NCBI GenBank assembly: GCA_963676635.1
Contig: OY781105.1
Span: 248,001-312,000, forward strand
Source: GCA-002708315 sp963676635
GTDB taxonomy: Bacteria > Bacteroidota > Bacteroidia > Bacteroidales > F082
Reading direction: 5' to 3'
Length of the DNA stretch: 64,000 nt
The notes beneath the pieces are model-generated. The model was not told the origin of the DNA. It ran no database searches and saw only the letters and a program-made list of their open reading frames with translations. The position numbers and the translations under genes are program-made. Below, in pieces: positions 61,549-64,000 of this stretch (position 1 is the first letter of the stretch; each line of letters starts with the position of its first letter).

Positions 61549-62754
61549 TTATTTTCTTTTCTTTATCTGGAAGGCATTATAAGTATGTTTAGTATGAATA
61601 AACTTTTCATTGGCCCTCCTGATTTTAACCAGCGAAAGCATCATTAAAAGAAAACCTTTAGGTAATGCCATCACTGCTTTTAATGTTCTAAAAGTATAAA
61701 ATTTTCGTGGAATTGCAAAAACAAAAACCATAATTAGTAAAATAAAGGTTAACAACCATAAGGTTAACCATAGCTTAGAGTTAAAGAATACAGAGATAAT
61801 TACTATAAGAGTTGTAATTCCCAGTAGTAATATTCTGGGAGGCTGGAGGTAATGAAGAGCTTTAAAGAAGTACTCAAAGTTTCCACTACCTATACTTAAC
61901 AGAGCAGGGTAGAATTTTTTTCCAAAGAAATGGAATTGGGCACTTAACCACCTTCTTCTTTGTTTAGTAAACACTCTTGCATTTTGTACTTTTTCGTCAA
62001 GTACTATGGCGTTTGGCAAGTATTCTGTACGTTGTCTCTGACTTAGTAAGCGCATTTCCAGTTCTTTATCAAAACCACCCACAACTTCCGTTTCAGCCAT
62101 CATTGATTTAAAAAGGTGATAATCGAAAGCCATTGCCGAGCCAATTAAAAAAGATGAAAGACCAAGTACACGTTGTCCCTTTCTGAAAATCTGATTGTTT
62201 ATTTCTTCACTGACAGCGTCCAGAACAGCGAAATTAGTATTAAGGTTTTTTGCTGTTCGATGTCCTTGAACAGCCGCAAAACCTTTATGCATTGCTGCAT
62301 TAATCTGTTTAAGAAACCCTTTTAGCATTATATTATCAGCATCAAGAATACAGGCAATGTCGTAATTATCATCAAGATTATTAAGAGCATAGTTTAAAGC
62401 ACGTGATTTGGTGCTGATTTCGAAATCTTTTGCAAAGACTATAATGTCCAATTCTTTAAGTCTGTCAATTGTGCCTTGATGGAATGAATCAGCAATGATA
62501 ATTACGTCATATTTATCATTAGGATAATCATGTTTCAGCGCATTTTCTGCTACTTCTATAATCACTTCATCTTCACTATAGGCCGGGATTAATACCGCAA
62601 TCTTTTTATAATCAGAAACAGAGTTGATTTTAGGATGATAAGGAAAGACACCTGCAATAGAAAAAATAAGAAGTATAATAATAGTGAAACCAAAATAGAA
62701 GAATAGTAAGGCCTGAATTATATAAATAGTAACTGTTAACCATTGGGAAATCAT
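61549..62754 (-). CDS. Family 2 glycosyltransferase, processive-like membrane type
   Basis: The 401-residue protein has an N-terminal membrane helix, a GT2 core and about two C-terminal helices. Core motifs are VLIPAYSEDEVI, the DADN metal site in ACILDADNIML and QRRRWLSAQF of the Q/RxxRW type. Its C-terminal tail (PKGFLLMMLSLVKIRRANEK, then FIHTKHTYN) is closely similar to that of the partial gene at 63689-64000, so the two are paralogues. It overlaps the upstream GT2 gene by four bases. Confidence 0.88.
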   Translation of the reverse strand: MISQWLTVTIYIIQALLFFYFGFTIIILLIFSIAGVFPYHPKINSVSDYKKIAVLIPAYSEDEVIIEVAENALKHDYPNDKYDVIIIADSFHQGTIDRLKELDIIVFAKDFEISTKSRALNYALNNLDDNYDIACILDADNIMLKGFLKQINAAMHKGFAAVQGHRTAKNLNTNFAVLDAVSEEINNQIFRKGQRVLGLSSFLIGSAMAFDYHLFKSMMAETEVVGGFDKELEMRLLSQRQRTEYLPNAIVLDEKVQNARVFTKQRRRWLSAQFHFFGKKFYPALLSIGSGNFEYFFKALHYLQPPRILLLGITTLIVIISVFFNSKLWLTLWLLTFILLIMVFVFAIPRKFYTFRTLKAVMALPKGFLLMMLSLVKIRRANEKFIHTKHTYNAFQIKKRK

Positions 62755-63680
62755 AATTTTGGATTTTCGTGAATTTCTTTTGAAAAAGCATTCTTTAGGT
62801 TCCAGCCGATTGCCTTGTAGTAGGCTAAGAATAATTTAATCTTACCCCTAAGCAGAAATTTAAATGCATTTTTCGGAATGGCAATGAACACCTGATAAGC
62901 AATTCCTAACAAGAATTCCTTCCCATGGATATTTCTACGCATGTAAACAAGCCTGTTTCTGTTTTGATAGTATATTTTTAAAGCACTAAGCTTACCTGTA
63001 GAGATGGATTCTTTATGAAGTACATATGAATTATGAACGTAATACATTTTGTAACCTTCGTTTGCTATACGAGCACACCAGTCGGCTTCCTCATAATACA
63101 AAAAGAAGATATAAGACATTAGTCCAACTTTCTTAACAACCTCCATAGGTACCATCATTGCAGCACCGTGAGCATAAGGAGTTATCCGGTCTTCATTATA
63201 TTGTCCTTTATCTTTCTCACGGAAACCGATAGCAAAGTTTCTCATTGTTATATTGTTGATAGGGGTGTAGCCTGCATACTGGAATGTGTCAGGCTGATAA
63301 AAGAATCTAATCTTGGGACTTACAGCACCTATATCCGGATTACGTTCAAGTTTTTCAACAAGAGGTTCCATGAAATCACGTGGTACTTCTATATCATTAT
63401 TCAGAAGCATAACATAATCACCTTTAGCGCGCATTAGTCCGAAATTATTACCAGCAGCAAAGCCGTAGTTAATAGGGTTTCTAATCAGGATAATGTTTGG
63501 GAATCTTTCTTTAATAATCTCAGGATTATCCTCAGTTGAGTTATTATCAACAACAATTACTTCAAAGTTAGGATATGTGATTTTATTAAGAGATTCAATA
63601 AAATCACACGTTACTTCTGATTGATTGAAGTTAACAGTAATAATACTTACCAATGGATAATATGTTCGTTTTACGCTCAT
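62751..63680 (-). CDS. Family 2 glycosyltransferase, rhamnosyltransferase (WbbL)-like
   Basis: The 309-residue soluble GT2 enzyme has SIITVNFNQSEVTCDFIESL, VVDNNSTEDN, NPINYGFAAGNNFGLMRAKG, the metal site LLNNDIEVP and EADWCARIANEGYK. The pattern fits WbbL-like rhamnosyltransferases of O-antigen and exopolysaccharide pathways. The exact sugar is inferred. It sits eight bases after the partial gene at the window end. Confidence 0.88.
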   Translation of the reverse strand: MSVKRTYYPLVSIITVNFNQSEVTCDFIESLNKITYPNFEVIVVDNNSTEDNPEIIKERFPNIILIRNPINYGFAAGNNFGLMRAKGDYVMLLNNDIEVPRDFMEPLVEKLERNPDIGAVSPKIRFFYQPDTFQYAGYTPINNITMRNFAIGFREKDKGQYNEDRITPYAHGAAMMVPMEVVKKVGLMSYIFFLYYEEADWCARIANEGYKMYYVHNSYVLHKESISTGKLSALKIYYQNRNRLVYMRRNIHGKEFLLGIAYQVFIAIPKNAFKFLLRGKIKLFLAYYKAIGWNLKNAFSKEIHENPKL

Positions 63681-63688
63681 TTCAAATA

Positions 63689-64000
63689 TTATTTGGCATC
63701 ATCATTATCCACATGGGAGTGTGTAGTATGAATAAACTTTTTTGTTGCTCCTTTTATTTTAAGCAGGCTAAGAATCATTAAAAGAAAACCATGTGGTACT
63801 CTTAATAGTGCGATAAATGTTCTTTTATTATAGAACCTTGCAGGGATTGAAAATGTCAGAGCTAAACCAGTAAGGAATAATAGAGAAGCCCAGTAGTAGA
63901 AATCAGGAATCCACCAGATTTGTATATTAACTGGCAGAATAAAAGTAAACACTGCTGAAAAAACAGTCAGTATGGTAAGAATACCAGCAAGTAGTATGCG
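63689..64000 (-). CDS. Membrane glycosyltransferase family 2, C-terminal part (runs off window)
   Basis: Only the last 103 codons are inside the window; the frame stays open to base 64000. Two hydrophobic segments precede FSIPARFYNKRTFIALLRVP and GFLLMILSLLKIKGATKKFI, which closely parallel the tail of the glycosyltransferase at 61549-62754. It is therefore the C-terminus of a paralogous membrane GT2 enzyme. It is upstream of, and co-transcribed with, the following genes. Confidence 0.8.
   Translation of the reverse strand, partial: RILLAGILTILTVFSAVFTFILPVNIQIWWIPDFYYWASLLFLTGLALTFSIPARFYNKRTFIALLRVPHGFLLMILSLLKIKGATKKFIHTTHSHVDNDDAK

Noticed and set aside
1..64000. tRNA or rRNA genes
   Set aside because: No intergenic segment showed a cloverleaf-like arrangement or conserved rRNA sequence on reading; none can be supported.

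Overview
The window looks like a chromosomal segment of a fermentative member of the Bacteroidota, probably a Bacteroidales/Marinilabiliales-type anaerobe or facultative anaerobe. The evidence is low G+C, repeated TAnnTTTG-type -7 promoter elements, a rho gene with the long basic insert next to a DUF4293 gene, a probable type IX secretion C-terminal sorting domain, and house-keeping genes (rlmB, rplS, cdaA, truA) of Bacteroidota type. The assignment is inference from family knowledge; there is no rRNA gene here.

Layout. 1-6128: the 5' part of rho, a DUF4293 membrane protein, an mscS/DUF3078/phosphoesterase operon, a TonB_C-domain protein, rlmB, rplS and a Dabb protein. 6156-18337: cdaA, then a complete group 3d-type NAD-linked [NiFe] hydrogenase locus. 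hypB and the operon hypFCDE lie on the minus strand. hoxF-hoxU-hoxY-hoxH-hoxW is divergent from hypF. No hypA is present; a small cysteine-rich protein of unknown function sits between hypB and hypE. 18394-20512: a minus-strand operon of a nickel/cobalt-type permease, an outer-membrane beta-barrel protein and the NADH-sensing repressor Rex. 20620-26388: truA, ATP-dependent PEP carboxykinase and pyruvate phosphate dikinase. 26719-30423: the two saccharopine-pathway lysine catabolism genes and a membrane TerB-DnaJ protein. 30431-37266: a tandem-fused double UvrA-like ATPase translationally coupled to a TetM-type ribosomal protection GTPase. 37601-46750: an EamA transporter, a corrinoid adenosyltransferase, a MacB-like efflux operon, an acyl-ACP thioesterase operon and a PAS histidine kinase. 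47397-48938: an ALDH7-type aldehyde dehydrogenase that would complete lysine to 2-aminoadipate. 49134-51671: a complete IS66-family element with inverted repeats and a perfect 8-bp target duplication. 51796-64000: a tightly packed minus-strand polysaccharide operon (glycosyltransferases, FkbM and other methyltransferases, hexapeptide acyltransferase, secreted beta-helix protein) ending in a hybrid two-component kinase.

How it fits together. Five 18-bp sites matching the Rex operator pattern TTGTKAA-N4-TTMACAA lie in this window. Two flank the -7 element of the hox promoter, one covers the promoter of the permease-OMP-rex operon, one is upstream of pckA, and a weaker one is upstream of ppdK. 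This predicts a local, autoregulated redox circuit: high NADH releases Rex and raises hydrogenase and nickel uptake, and perhaps PEP/pyruvate metabolism.

The least explained structures are two arrays with a strict 22-bp period, each unit carrying a different short palindrome. Both lie in long intergenic regions between convergent genes, and the IS66 copy landed inside one of them. The paired double-UvrA/ribosomal-protection operon, preceded by an attenuator-like leader hairpin, is the other candidate for a poorly described system.
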